Below are positions 7,107-14,229 of a stretch of DNA of 14,284 bases, piece after piece (position 1 is the first letter of the stretch; each line of letters begins with the position of its first letter). A program made the position numbers and the translations under genes. Under the pieces are notes generated by a model that was not told where the DNA came from, did no database searches, and was given only the letters and a program-made list of their open reading frames with translations. The stretch is from CAZCAC01 sp964496575 (GTDB lineage: Bacteria; Planctomycetota; UBA1135; GCA-002686595): contig CAZCAC010000179.1 of the NCBI GenBank assembly GCA_964496575.1, positions 1 to 14,284 on the forward strand, given 5' to 3'.

Positions 7107-7434
7107 TTACACCCCGCCGCGGAGCGGGTGACGGAGTGGTTTCCACAATCCTGGTGTGGTGCGTAGAGAATCGTCCTGCGCTGGAGCATCTGTGCCATCG
7201 TGTGGTGCGACCGGCATTGTGGCGGAGCGGCCGGAGACGACGCGTACCTCGCCCGCTTCGGGAATCCCGCCGGCGTCATGATTGGGAGCTCCGAGCAGGA
7301 AGTCGTCGAAGCCGTCGCCGTCGAAATCCCCTCAGCCGGCCAGGGCCTGGCCGTACATGGAGCCCGCGGTGGGCCCGGTGATCAGCTCCGCGACTGCGGT
7401 GAACTCGTCATTGTCGAGGTTATCGCTCGCGAAC
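7107..7434 (-). pseudogene. Relic of an integrin-type (VCBS-like) FG-GAP gene
   Basis: Read on the minus strand, this stretch gives EFTAVAELITGPTAGSMYGQ, ALAG, an in-frame TGA (7332-7334), then GDFDGDGFDDFLLGAPNHD, AGGIPEAGEVRVVSGRSATM and a TAA at 7107-7109. FDGDGFDDFLLGAP is a textbook calcium-binding FG-GAP/integrin-alpha repeat. This is a different FG-GAP class from the two propeller genes in the window. The internal stop, the missing 5' part and the lack of a start mark it as decayed. It ends 33 bases before the start of the minus-strand gene at 7073. Confidence 0.72.
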
Positions 7435-7599
7435 TCCGGTGGCGTCCTGCAATTCCAGGTCGACTTCGATCACCCCGCGATCAGCGCAAAAGTCACGGCC
7501 GGCTCGCGCAGGAACTTCCAGGCGTGGTTCCGGGACACGGCCGCAGGTGGAGCGGGTTCGAACCTCTCCAACGGCCTGACGATCGACTTCGAGCCGTGA
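7433..7599 (+). pseudogene. Relic tail of an FG-GAP/Cys-domain gene
   Basis: The plus frame ending at TGA 7597-7599 reads GGVLQFQVDFDHPAISAKV, then RRNFQAWFRDTAAGGAG, then SNLSNGLTIDFEP. This is the end of the same C-terminal domain as in the two propeller genes (FQFWYRD..., NLSNGYSITW). Only about 55 codons remain; the propeller part and start are gone. It abuts a minus-strand relic at its 5' side, so a rearrangement removed the bulk of both genes. Confidence 0.7.
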
Positions 7600-7636
7600 G
7601 ACGAGGGGTTCTCCCCGTCAGCGCCCGAGGGGCTTT
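7600..7636 (+). terminator. Two small hairpins after the relic tail
   Basis: GACG(A)GGG at 7600-7607 pairs with CCCCGTC at 7613-7619 with one bulged A. GCCC-GAG-GGGC follows at 7623-7633 and is trailed by TTT. This looks like the surviving terminator of the decayed plus-strand gene, directly after its stop codon. Confidence 0.4.
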
Positions 7637-8048
7637 CATCTCGCGCGCGCCCGGGGGTCCTGCCGCTCGGTTGTGAGCCGTCGCGGTGAGGCCCATCGAT
7701 GCTCCGCTGGGAACCTGCATCACCCTGAGCCGGAAGAGGCGGCCCCGCTCCTCGACAGAGGACGCGAGCGCGGGAGGGCTCCGTTGCCCCCGAGGGCCCG
7801 CGAGAACGGGTCCTCGAGGCTTGCACGGGGTTCTCGGGAGGTACAGCCGGGCGCCCCGGCGATAGCGGAGAATGAGCGGGTGCAGTATTCTCACCTTCGA
7901 TGCACTGCACGATCGGCTACTCCAGGACCTGGGACGCGTGCCTGCACCGGCTGAGGCCTGCCGCCGGCGGGGAGCCCGAGCGCAGCAGGCTCCGTACCCG
8001 CGACGGGCAGTTCCGTGAACCCGACGGACGACCCGAGGACGTGCCGCG
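7637..8048. other. Non-coding stretch before the kinase gene
   Basis: About 410 bases without a supportable gene. The short open frames lack family resemblance and have the arginine-rich composition of GC-rich shadow frames. One 7-bp inverted repeat (GTGCAGT 7880-7886 with ACTGCAC 7904-7910) lies about 140 bases before the kinase start and could be regulatory, but nothing else supports that. A likely Shine-Dalgarno site (GAGG, 8035-8038) precedes the kinase ATG by 10 bases. No sigma-factor gene, a common partner of such kinases, is present. Confidence 0.5.
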
Positions 8049-11039
8049 ATGAGCGATTCTCGTTCCCGGCGGTCCAGCGACCTGTTTCAAGAAGCGCTCG
8101 AGCTACCACCCGAACGTCGTCACCAGTTCCTGCGCGAAGCCTGCGCTGGCGACGCCGGCCTCGAGGCCGACGTGCGTTCGCTCCTCGAAGCGCACGCCGA
8201 GGCAGAGGGGTTTCTCACCGGCGGCCAGCTGTTTCACGCGCTCGCCGACCCCGGCCTGCCCGGAAGCGAGACCGACCCGCTGCTCGATGCGACCATCGGC
8301 AACTGCCGAATCCTCGGGCTGCTCGGCCGCGGTGGGATGGGCGTGGTCTACCGTGCCGAGCAGGAGAATCCGCGTCGCGAGGTGGCGCTGAAGCTGATCG
8401 ATCGCCACTTCGTCACGTCCGGACTGCTGCAGCGGTTCGAACGCGAAGCGCAGCTGCTGGCGCGGCTCAAGCACGCGGGCATCGCACAGATCCATCTCGC
8501 CGGCTCGACGGGTCCAGAGGCCGGCGATCGTCCCTACTTCGCCATGGAGCTGGTCGAGGGGCCACCGCTCACGAGCTTTGCCGACGGGCTCGACCTAGAC
8601 CTGCGCGACCGGCTCGAGCTCGTGATCCGGATCTGCGATGCCGTGCAGCACGCGCACCAGGTCGGAGTGATCCACCGCGACCTCAAGCCTGCGAACATCC
8701 TGGTGACCGCCGAAGGGCAGCCGAAGATCCTCGACTTCGGCATCGCGCGCGGCACGGACGCCGACCTGCAAGTGACGACGATGGGTGAGCCCGGGACGGG
8801 CTTGCTCGGGACGTTGCCTTACATGAGTCCGGAGCAGGCTCGGGGGAGGCTCGATGAGATCGATACGCGATCGGACGTTCACGCGCTCGGGGCCATCACC
8901 TTCGAACTGCTCACGGGCGAGATGCCGCGCGACACCGCGAAGGAGTCGATCACCGAGGCCATCCGCGTGGTTGCCGACGAGGAGCCGCGACGACTCGGGA
9001 CCGTGGGAGGGAAGCGCTTCCCACGGGATCTCGAGACCGTGGTGGCGAAGGCGCTCGCGAGCGATCGTGAGCAACGCTATGCGTCCGCGAACGAGTTAGC
9101 TCAGGACATCCGGCGATTCCTCGACGGACAGCCGATCAACGCTCGCGGGCCGAGCACCCTCTACCAGGTGCGCAAGCTCGTCGCGCGGAATCGACTGGCT
9201 TCGGCGCTCGTGGTCGGGCTCGTCCTGCTGGCGCTTGCATCGACTGTGTTCGTGAGCCTCCAGGCCGACCGCATCGCTGGTGAGCGAGACCGCGCGAACA
9301 GCGTGGCGCAGACGGCCAGCGAATCGCTCGGGTTCCTGCGGAGCCTGTTCATCGACGCCACCCCGGAACGCAGGCTCGGACGTGAGATGACGGCACGCGA
9401 TCTGCTGGACAGCGGTGTCGAGCGCATGAAGAGCGACCTGCGCGATCAGCCCATTGCACGCGGGAGCCTGCTCGCGATGCTCGGCCGGGTCTACTACAGC
9501 CTCGGGGACGTCGAGAAGGCCGAACCGCTGCTCGAGGAGGCGGTAAACATCGGGCGAGGCCTTCGCAGACCTGGTGAGCAGATGGCCGATGACGCGGACC
9601 TGCAGACCGCATTGCAGACGCTGAGCTCCTGCCGGACCAACGCCGGCCGCCACGACGAGGCGATCGAGCTCGCCCGCGAGGCCCTTGCCTACGTCGAGGA
9701 GATCTACGGAACCGAGGACGACCACTACGCGGACGCCCTCGACCGCCTCGCCGGTGCGCTCGGGTTCGTACCCGACCGGCGGGCCGAGGCCCGTGAGCTG
9801 ATCCTCGAGGGACTGGCGATCCGCGAGCGGGTCCTGCCTCCGGGCGATCAGAAGCTGGGCGGGAGCCACTTCGCCTACGCACGGAACCTGCAGGCTGCGG
9901 GGGAGTTCGCGCGGGCCGCCGAGCAGTACGACCTCGCCCTGGCGATCTGGGAGAAGGAGCTGCCCGAGGAGCGCCCCGAGATCGGGATGTGCATCGACGG
10001 GTACTCGAAGGTCCTGGGCGAGCTCGACCGGAAGGACGATGCGCTGGCCATGGCGTTGCGGGCCGTCGCACTTCGCCGTCGGGTCCTCGGCAACGACCAC
10101 CCGGCCACGGTGGACAGCCTCAACAACGTCGGCCGCTGGCAGCTCGAAATGGGTCGATTGCAGGAGGCGCGCAGTACCTTCGAGAGCGTGGCGGAAGCAC
10201 ACGAGATCGCGCTCGGCCCTCAGGACCCGGGCCTCTTGAGGCGCCTCTATACCGTGGCCCTGGTTTGCGCCAGGCAGCGGGACTACCCGGGTAAGGAGGA
10301 TGCGCTGAGGCGGGCCGTCGATCTGGCGCGCGAACACCACGCGACGTCTCCAGAGGAGCTGTCGCTGGCGACGGGAAAGCTGAGCATGTTCCTCTACTGG
10401 ACCGGGCGGCACCAAACCGCCGAGCCGCTGCTCGAAGAGACGGCGGAGCTGCTCGAGCAGATGGGAAAGCAGGGCACGCAAGACCTGGCCGTGATCTTCG
10501 AGGCGCTGGCGAACTGCCGCCACCGTGCCGGCGATGCGGAGGCGGCCATCGCCATCGCGCGGGAGCTCCTTCCCGAGATGGAACGGCATCCGGACTGGAA
10601 GACGACGAATCCGCTCGCGCTGCGATACACGATGGGGCTCGACCTCCTGTACCTCGAGCGGATCGAGGATGCCGAGGCGTGCTTCCACAGCTTGCTCGCG
10701 GATCTGGACGATCCACCGCGAAACCTGCAGAGCTTGCCGTGGAGTGTCCGCTGGTGCCTGAGCCTCTGCGACACCGCCCGGGGCCGGGAAGGGAACGCAA
10801 TGGAGCTGCGCGCGGAGGTACTGGCCGCCGAACTCCCCGAGGCCGAGCGCAGGTGGACCCTGCTGCGTCGGGCCGAGGCCGCCGCCGAAGAGTGGCGAGA
10901 GGACGAGGCGCGCCAGGTGCTTCAGGCCGTGCGTGCGGCCGGACTGCCGCCGTGGGACGTGGAGTGGGCGTTCCGGGTCAATTCCAGGATCGAGCCGGCA
11001 CTGAAGGCGTCCCTGTTCGAAGAGCTTCGTTCGAGGTGA
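8049..11039 (+). CDS. Transmembrane PknB-like Ser/Thr protein kinase with C-terminal TPRs
   Basis: The product is 996 aa from the ATG at 8049. Residues 1-75 are the helical head common to this kinase class (LFQEALELPPERRHQFLREA). The kinase domain spans about 85-370 and looks fully active: glycine loop GRGGMG (93-98), lysine K115, catalytic HRDLKPAN (209-216), DFG (229-231), then a GTLPYMSPEQARG activation segment and a conserved DTRSDVHALG. A single membrane helix follows at about 383-404 (LASALVVGLVLLALASTVFV). The remainder, about 600 residues, is built of helical TPR-type repeats (e.g. LGRVYYSLGDVEKAEPLLEE, LNNVGRWQLEMGRLQEARST), with kinesin-light-chain-like spacing. By topology the kinase is cytoplasmic and the TPRs lie on the other side of the membrane. 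It transfers phosphate to Ser/Thr of unknown targets, and the TPR region probably senses or binds partner proteins. Such kinases are abundant in planctomycetes. It has its own leader and no co-directional neighbour close by. Confidence 0.95.
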   Translation: MSDSRSRRSSDLFQEALELPPERRHQFLREACAGDAGLEADVRSLLEAHAEAEGFLTGGQLFHALADPGLPGSETDPLLDATIGNCRILGLLGRGGMGVVYRAEQENPRREVALKLIDRHFVTSGLLQRFEREAQLLARLKHAGIAQIHLAGSTGPEAGDRPYFAMELVEGPPLTSFADGLDLDLRDRLELVIRICDAVQHAHQVGVIHRDLKPANILVTAEGQPKILDFGIARGTDADLQVTTMGEPGTGLLGTLPYMSPEQARGRLDEIDTRSDVHALGAITFELLTGEMPRDTAKESITEAIRVVADEEPRRLGTVGGKRFPRDLETVVAKALASDREQRYASANELAQDIRRFLDGQPINARGPSTLYQVRKLVARNRLASALVVGLVLLALASTVFVSLQADRIAGERDRANSVAQTASESLGFLRSLFIDATPERRLGREMTARDLLDSGVERMKSDLRDQPIARGSLLAMLGRVYYSLGDVEKAEPLLEEAVNIGRGLRRPGEQMADDADLQTALQTLSSCRTNAGRHDEAIELAREALAYVEEIYGTEDDHYADALDRLAGALGFVPDRRAEARELILEGLAIRERVLPPGDQKLGGSHFAYARNLQAAGEFARAAEQYDLALAIWEKELPEERPEIGMCIDGYSKVLGELDRKDDALAMALRAVALRRRVLGNDHPATVDSLNNVGRWQLEMGRLQEARSTFESVAEAHEIALGPQDPGLLRRLYTVALVCARQRDYPGKEDALRRAVDLAREHHATSPEELSLATGKLSMFLYWTGRHQTAEPLLEETAELLEQMGKQGTQDLAVIFEALANCRHRAGDAEAAIAIARELLPEMERHPDWKTTNPLALRYTMGLDLLYLERIEDAEACFHSLLADLDDPPRNLQSLPWSVRWCLSLCDTARGREGNAMELRAEVLAAELPEAERRWTLLRRAEAAAEEWREDEARQVLQAVRAAGLPPWDVEWAFRVNSRIEPALKASLFEELRSR

Positions 11040-11072
11040 TCGACTCGCCCGTACCGAGCGCGGACGATCACC
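11035..11072. terminator. Hairpin at the kinase stop codon
   Basis: GGTGATCG (11035-11042), which includes the kinase TGA, is the exact reverse complement of CGATCACC (11065-11072). An inner CTCG/CGAG pair (11044-11047 with 11055-11058) can stack inside. It lies between the kinase and the converging Cys-knuckle gene and could terminate either. There is no T-tract. Confidence 0.4.
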
Positions 11073-11092
11073 ACGACCTCCTCCTCGATCGA

Positions 11093-11108
11093 TGCGACAC
11101 CGTATCAG
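11093..11108 (+). repeat. Left arm of a 16-bp perfect inverted repeat
   Basis: TGCGACACCGTATCAG here is the exact reverse complement of 14214-14229. The arm lies two bases beyond the stop codon of the minus-strand Cys-knuckle gene, so in that gene's own direction the stop is followed by TA and then CTGATACGGTGTCGCA. The other arm follows the second FG-GAP gene's stop in the same relative orientation. Flanks outside the arms show no target duplication. Confidence 0.85.
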
Positions 11109-11110
11109 TA

Positions 11111-12289
11111 TCAGTCCTTCTTCGCCTTCCGCTCCGCGCTCTTCGCCTTCTTCAGCTGCCGGTCGAGGCGACGGAGCTCGTTCCTGAGCTCGCGCTCGAT
11201 CGCCAGGCGACACTTCTTCCTGATCGAGTCGCCCAGCTTGTACTCAGCGGCGCGCTCGAGGGCGGCTTCGTAGCGACGCTCGCACCGGCGCCTGGCTTCC
11301 TCGAGCCAGGCCCGGGCCCTTCCGAAGTCGCCGCGCCCAGTCTCGAGGTCCGCCGTTTGCTCCCAGAGCTCGTAGTCGTCGGCCTCGCAGCCGTTGCACG
11401 GGTGCTCCTTCGATCCTTCGCAGTGCGGGCACTTCATCGTGGCCACTCCCGTCCCTGAGCAGGTGTCGCAGTTCCAGGAGCCCTCGTCGCACTGGTCGCA
11501 CTCGAAGAAGCCCTGCTCCTCGCACTCGAAGCACGCGGCCCTCTTCGACCCGTAGGCGCCTCGGCCGCCGCACTTCTTACAAGGTAGTCTCCCGATCCCC
11601 TTGCACCCCTCGCAGGTGGACTGGTTCCAGCCAACGCATTCGGGACAGGTGGTCCAGATCGATCCGGTCTTGTCGCAGGAGCCGCAGTGACGCTTCCCCG
11701 TTCCCCGACACCACGGGCACAGCTCGACGGGTCGCGTAGAGACGTCGGGGAGGCGACCGACGCCCGCGCAATCATCACAGGCCTCGACGATCTTGCGGGT
11801 GCCGTCACAGCGGCGGCAGTCGACCCTTCCCTTCTTGCAAAAGCGGCATCGGAATTTGCCCCCCTTGCACGGCAGACAGTCGACCCAATTCTTGATGTGA
11901 AGCAGCTTTCCGGATCGGCAGTTGGCGGGGCACTTGATCTCCCCCGGCTTCAGCTTCACCTTCTTCGGTGAGTTCTTCGGATAGAAGCCAAAGTCGATGT
12001 TCCCCAGTTGCTCGAGCAGCTCGTCGTTCTGCGCCATGATCGCCTCGAGCTCGGCCTCACAGACCCACCCCCCCGTCCAGCGCCTGCGCAGTCGCGGCTT
12101 GAACTTGCAGCCGGGGCAGGAGTGATCGCCCTCGCCACCGCAGAACCGGCACTCCTGGAGGAAACTCCCCTCGCCCTCGCATCGTGCACAGGCCACGGTG
12201 GCCGGCGCTTCCGCGGAAGGGGGCGGGTCCTGTTCGGGAGCGGTCGTGGCGAGGAAGAGAATCGCTATCGAGAGCCAGATCATCTGCAT
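11111..12289 (-). CDS. Secreted multi-CxxC (DnaJ-type zinc-knuckle) protein with C-terminal coiled coil
   Basis: The product is 392 aa. Its N terminus (MQMIWLSIAILFLATTAPEQ) is a short signal peptide or anchor; a second in-frame ATG two codons later is possible. Residues 34-301 hold 17 CxxC pairs plus one CxxxC, many as CxxCxGxG (CARCEGEG, CRFCGGEG, CDDCAGVG, CPWCRGTG, CEGCKGIG, CKKCGGRG, CDTCSGTG). This is the zinc-binding pattern of the DnaJ central domain, which normally has only four such motifs. No J domain (HPD) is present. Residues about 320-392 are charged and helical (ARAWLEEARRRCERRYEAAL to ERKAKKD), probably a coiled coil. The pairs could bind about nine zinc ions if all are used; that count is inference. 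Export of so many cysteines is unusual, so the first hydrophobic stretch may instead be an anchor. Function unknown; chaperone-like or scaffold binding is possible. A tandem 15-bp repeat lies just before its start. Confidence 0.87.
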   Translation of the reverse strand: MQMIWLSIAILFLATTAPEQDPPPSAEAPATVACARCEGEGSFLQECRFCGGEGDHSCPGCKFKPRLRRRWTGGWVCEAELEAIMAQNDELLEQLGNIDFGFYPKNSPKKVKLKPGEIKCPANCRSGKLLHIKNWVDCLPCKGGKFRCRFCKKGRVDCRRCDGTRKIVEACDDCAGVGRLPDVSTRPVELCPWCRGTGKRHCGSCDKTGSIWTTCPECVGWNQSTCEGCKGIGRLPCKKCGGRGAYGSKRAACFECEEQGFFECDQCDEGSWNCDTCSGTGVATMKCPHCEGSKEHPCNGCEADDYELWEQTADLETGRGDFGRARAWLEEARRRCERRYEAALERAAEYKLGDSIRKKCRLAIERELRNELRRLDRQLKKAKSAERKAKKD

Positions 12290-12294
12290 GACCC

Positions 12295-12324
12295 GAGTTT
12301 AGCGTCGACGAGTTTAGCGTCGAC
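12295..12324 (-). repeat. Two perfect tandem 15-bp repeats upstream of the Cys-knuckle gene
   Basis: GAGTTTAGCGTCGAC occurs at 12295-12309 and again, without a gap, at 12310-12324. The pair begins six bases before the start codon of the minus-strand gene, in its leader or promoter zone. On the minus strand each unit reads GTCGACGCTAAACTC. It could be a paired operator or a simple slippage duplication. Confidence 0.7.
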
Positions 12325-12361
12325 CGAGGACATCGCGAGCCCCGGAGCCTCCTCGAGCGGG

Positions 12362-12442
12362 TCCCGGTGGTGGTGCCGCAATCCGGACGGCTCGCCGCGT
12401 GGCGCCGATTCCAGCACCTCGAACGGTTACGAGATCACCTGA
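12362..12442 (+). pseudogene. 81-bp relic of an FG-GAP C-terminal tail
   Basis: The frame from 12362 to TGA 12440-12442 reads SRWWCRNPDGSPRGADSS followed by TSNGYEIT. It aligns codon for codon with the end of the intact neighbour (QWWFRDVNGSPCGTESN, TSNGYAITWGP), including the TGG-TGG pair. Cys-to-Arg and Phe-to-Cys changes and an early stop mark decay. No other part of a propeller gene is attached on its left, where the divergent Cys-knuckle gene begins within 75 bases. Confidence 0.78.
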
Positions 12443-12502
12443 GTTCCGTAGAGTTCACTGTCAACTGAGAAGCTCGCAGAACCGCCCGGCGCAGCGGGCG
12501 AA

Positions 12503-12508
12503 AGGAGG
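12503..12508 (+). promoter_or_regulatory. Shine-Dalgarno site of the second FG-GAP gene
   Basis: AGGAGG lies 10 bases before the ATG at 12519. It fixes that start, rather than the in-frame upstream reading through the relic region from 12399, and places a signal peptide at the N terminus. Confidence 0.7.
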
Positions 12509-12518
12509 GATTGCAAGG

Positions 12519-14207
12519 ATGAGAACCAAATCCAGCACGGGACTGACTCTGACCCTGGCGGCGGCGGCGTTCCTTTTGGTGCAGGAGAGCGGCGCTGGAC
12601 AGAACGAGCTCCACAAGCTGGTCCCCTCGGACGGACAACCGGACGAGGTATTCGGCGCATCATGCTCCATCGACGGGAATCTCGCCGTCGTGGGGGCCTA
12701 TCAGGATGGCGACAATGGAGACAACTCCGGCTCTGCCTACGTCTTCGAGGTGAGCTCCGGACAGCTGTTGCACAAGCTCCTCGCTTCCGATGGCAAGGCC
12801 GACGACGAGTTCGGGTACGCCGTCTCCATCAGCGGGAGCCTCGCCATCGTCGGGGCGTGGCGAGACTACGTCAGTGGCCAGAACACCGGCTCCGCCTACG
12901 TCTTCGACGCGAGCTCCGGGCAGCAGCTCGTCAAGCTCCTCGCCGCAGACGGCGCGTCCTTGGACTGGTTCGGAATCTCCGTCTCCATCAGCGGTAGCCT
13001 CGCCATCGTCGGGGCAGCCCTTGACGATGACAATGGCCTCGACTCCGGTTCCGCCTACGTCTTCGATACGAGCACCGGGCAGCAGCTCCACAAGCTCCTC
13101 CCCGCAGATGGCAGTGCCCATGAGTTTTTCGGCCAAAGCGTCTCCATCAGCGGTGGCCTCGCCATAGTCGGGGCGAAGCTCGACGATGACAATGGCCTCG
13201 ACTCCGGCTCCGCCTACGTCTTCGACGTGAGCACCGGACAGCAGCTCCACAAGCTCCTTCCGGCAGACGGCATGGCCGACGACCGGTTCGGATCATCCGT
13301 CTTCATCAGTGGAACCCGAGTTCTCATCGGTGCGAAAGGTGACGATGACCTGGGAACCGACTCCGGTTCCGCCTACGTCTTCGATGCGATCACCGGACAG
13401 CAGCTCCACAAACTCCTCCCCTCTGACGGGTCTGCCCTCGATGCCTTCGGTTGGAGCGTTTCCCTCAGTGGAACCCGCGCTGCCGTCGGGACATGTTGTG
13501 CCTCCAGCTACACCGGCGCTGCCTACGTTTTCGATGTCAGCTCCGGGCAGCAAATCAAGAAGCTCCTCGCCTCCGATGGCGTTCCGCAGGACTACTTCGG
13601 CCATGATCTCTCGATCAGCGAAGACCTCGTTCTCGTCGGAGCGTTCGGTGATGCCGACAATGGAGACTGGTCCGGTTCCGCGTACATCTTCGAGGCGGAC
13701 CCCGTACCCGGCACCCCCTTCTGCTTCTGTGACGCCGGCAACCCCGCCGGCACCACTGCCCCTTGCGGGAACTTCAACAACGGCAGCGACCCGCACGGCG
13801 CCGGCTGCCGACACGACGACTCCGCGGCGGGAGCCCGCCTCCACGCCCTGGGCAACCCGAGCGTCACGGCGGACACTCTGGTCCTGCACGGACTGCGCGG
13901 TCCCATCTCGAAGTGGACCCTGTTCTTCCAGGCGAACAACAACGTGGACGGCTCCGGCCTCTTCCTGGGAGATGGCCTGCGCTGTGCCGGTGGGGGCTTG
14001 ATCCGGCTGCAGACAAAGAAGACGGATATGAGCGGGAACGCCAGTTCGGGCCCGATGGTGATCTCCAGTCGCTCGGCGAGCTTCGGGCACCCGATCGCAG
14101 CCGGCGAGACCCTCTACTACCAGTGGTGGTTCCGCGACGTGAATGGATCACCCTGTGGCACGGAATCCAACACCTCGAATGGCTACGCGATCACCTGGGG
14201 CCCGTGA
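12519..14207 (+). CDS. Secreted seven-repeat FG-GAP beta-propeller protein with Cys-rich C-terminal domain
   Basis: The product is 562 aa. The N terminus (MRTKSSTGLTLTLAAAAFLL) is a signal peptide, with cleavage near SGAG-QNE. Seven FG-GAP-like repeats fill residues 31 to about 394: five of 53 aa, a sixth of 50 aa, then the last. Each follows HKLLPADG..D.FG.SVSISG.LAIVGA..DDDNG.DSGSAYVFD.STGQQ, so one seven-bladed propeller is expected. Residues about 398-562 are the Cys-containing C-terminal domain (FCFCDAGNPAGTTAPCGN, GDGLRCAGG, YYQWWFRDVNGSPCG, SNGYAITWGP). This domain ends many secreted planctomycete proteins, and a role in surface sorting or attachment is plausible but unproven. It is the intact counterpart of the frameshifted gene at 4144, with the same order and repeat number. 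The repeats have Asp-rich loops (LDDDNGLDSG) that could bind calcium. The left arm of a 16-bp inverted repeat pair lies 3.1 kb upstream, and the right arm begins 7 bases after the stop. Confidence 0.92.
   Translation: MRTKSSTGLTLTLAAAAFLLVQESGAGQNELHKLVPSDGQPDEVFGASCSIDGNLAVVGAYQDGDNGDNSGSAYVFEVSSGQLLHKLLASDGKADDEFGYAVSISGSLAIVGAWRDYVSGQNTGSAYVFDASSGQQLVKLLAADGASLDWFGISVSISGSLAIVGAALDDDNGLDSGSAYVFDTSTGQQLHKLLPADGSAHEFFGQSVSISGGLAIVGAKLDDDNGLDSGSAYVFDVSTGQQLHKLLPADGMADDRFGSSVFISGTRVLIGAKGDDDLGTDSGSAYVFDAITGQQLHKLLPSDGSALDAFGWSVSLSGTRAAVGTCCASSYTGAAYVFDVSSGQQIKKLLASDGVPQDYFGHDLSISEDLVLVGAFGDADNGDWSGSAYIFEADPVPGTPFCFCDAGNPAGTTAPCGNFNNGSDPHGAGCRHDDSAAGARLHALGNPSVTADTLVLHGLRGPISKWTLFFQANNNVDGSGLFLGDGLRCAGGGLIRLQTKKTDMSGNASSGPMVISSRSASFGHPIAAGETLYYQWWFRDVNGSPCGTESNTSNGYAITWGP
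12609..13700 (+). repeat. Seven tandem ~159-bp FG-GAP coding repeats
   Basis: Units start at 12609, 12768, 12927, 13086, 13245, 13404 and 13554, with spacing 159 bases except the sixth (150). The third to fifth units are very alike at DNA level: about 90 bases from 13024 and from 13183 are nearly identical. This suggests recent internal duplication or gene conversion. Confidence 0.88.
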
Positions 14208-14213
14208 TATGAC

Positions 14214-14229
14214 CTGATACGGTGTCGCA
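14214..14229 (-). repeat. Right arm of a 16-bp perfect inverted repeat
   Basis: CTGATACGGTGTCGCA on the plus strand is the exact reverse complement of 11093-11108. It starts seven bases after the FG-GAP stop codon. The two arms enclose the Cys-knuckle gene, the tail relic and the intact FG-GAP gene, about 3.1 kb in total. Confidence 0.85.

Noticed and set aside
7673..8048. Possible remnant of a sigma-factor gene upstream of the kinase
   Set aside because: Such pairs are common in planctomycetes, but translation of all likely frames shows no sigma-region motif; only isolated residues look suggestive.
9096..11213. 705-codon open frame on the minus strand opposite the kinase TPR region
   Set aside because: Its composition is Arg/Leu/Gly-rich with no recognisable motif, and it runs antisense to well-formed TPR helices; it is a codon-bias artefact.
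11093..14229. A complete autonomous transposon
   Set aside because: Inverted ends exist, but there is no transposase, recombinase or target-site duplication, so only a passenger block or scar can be claimed.
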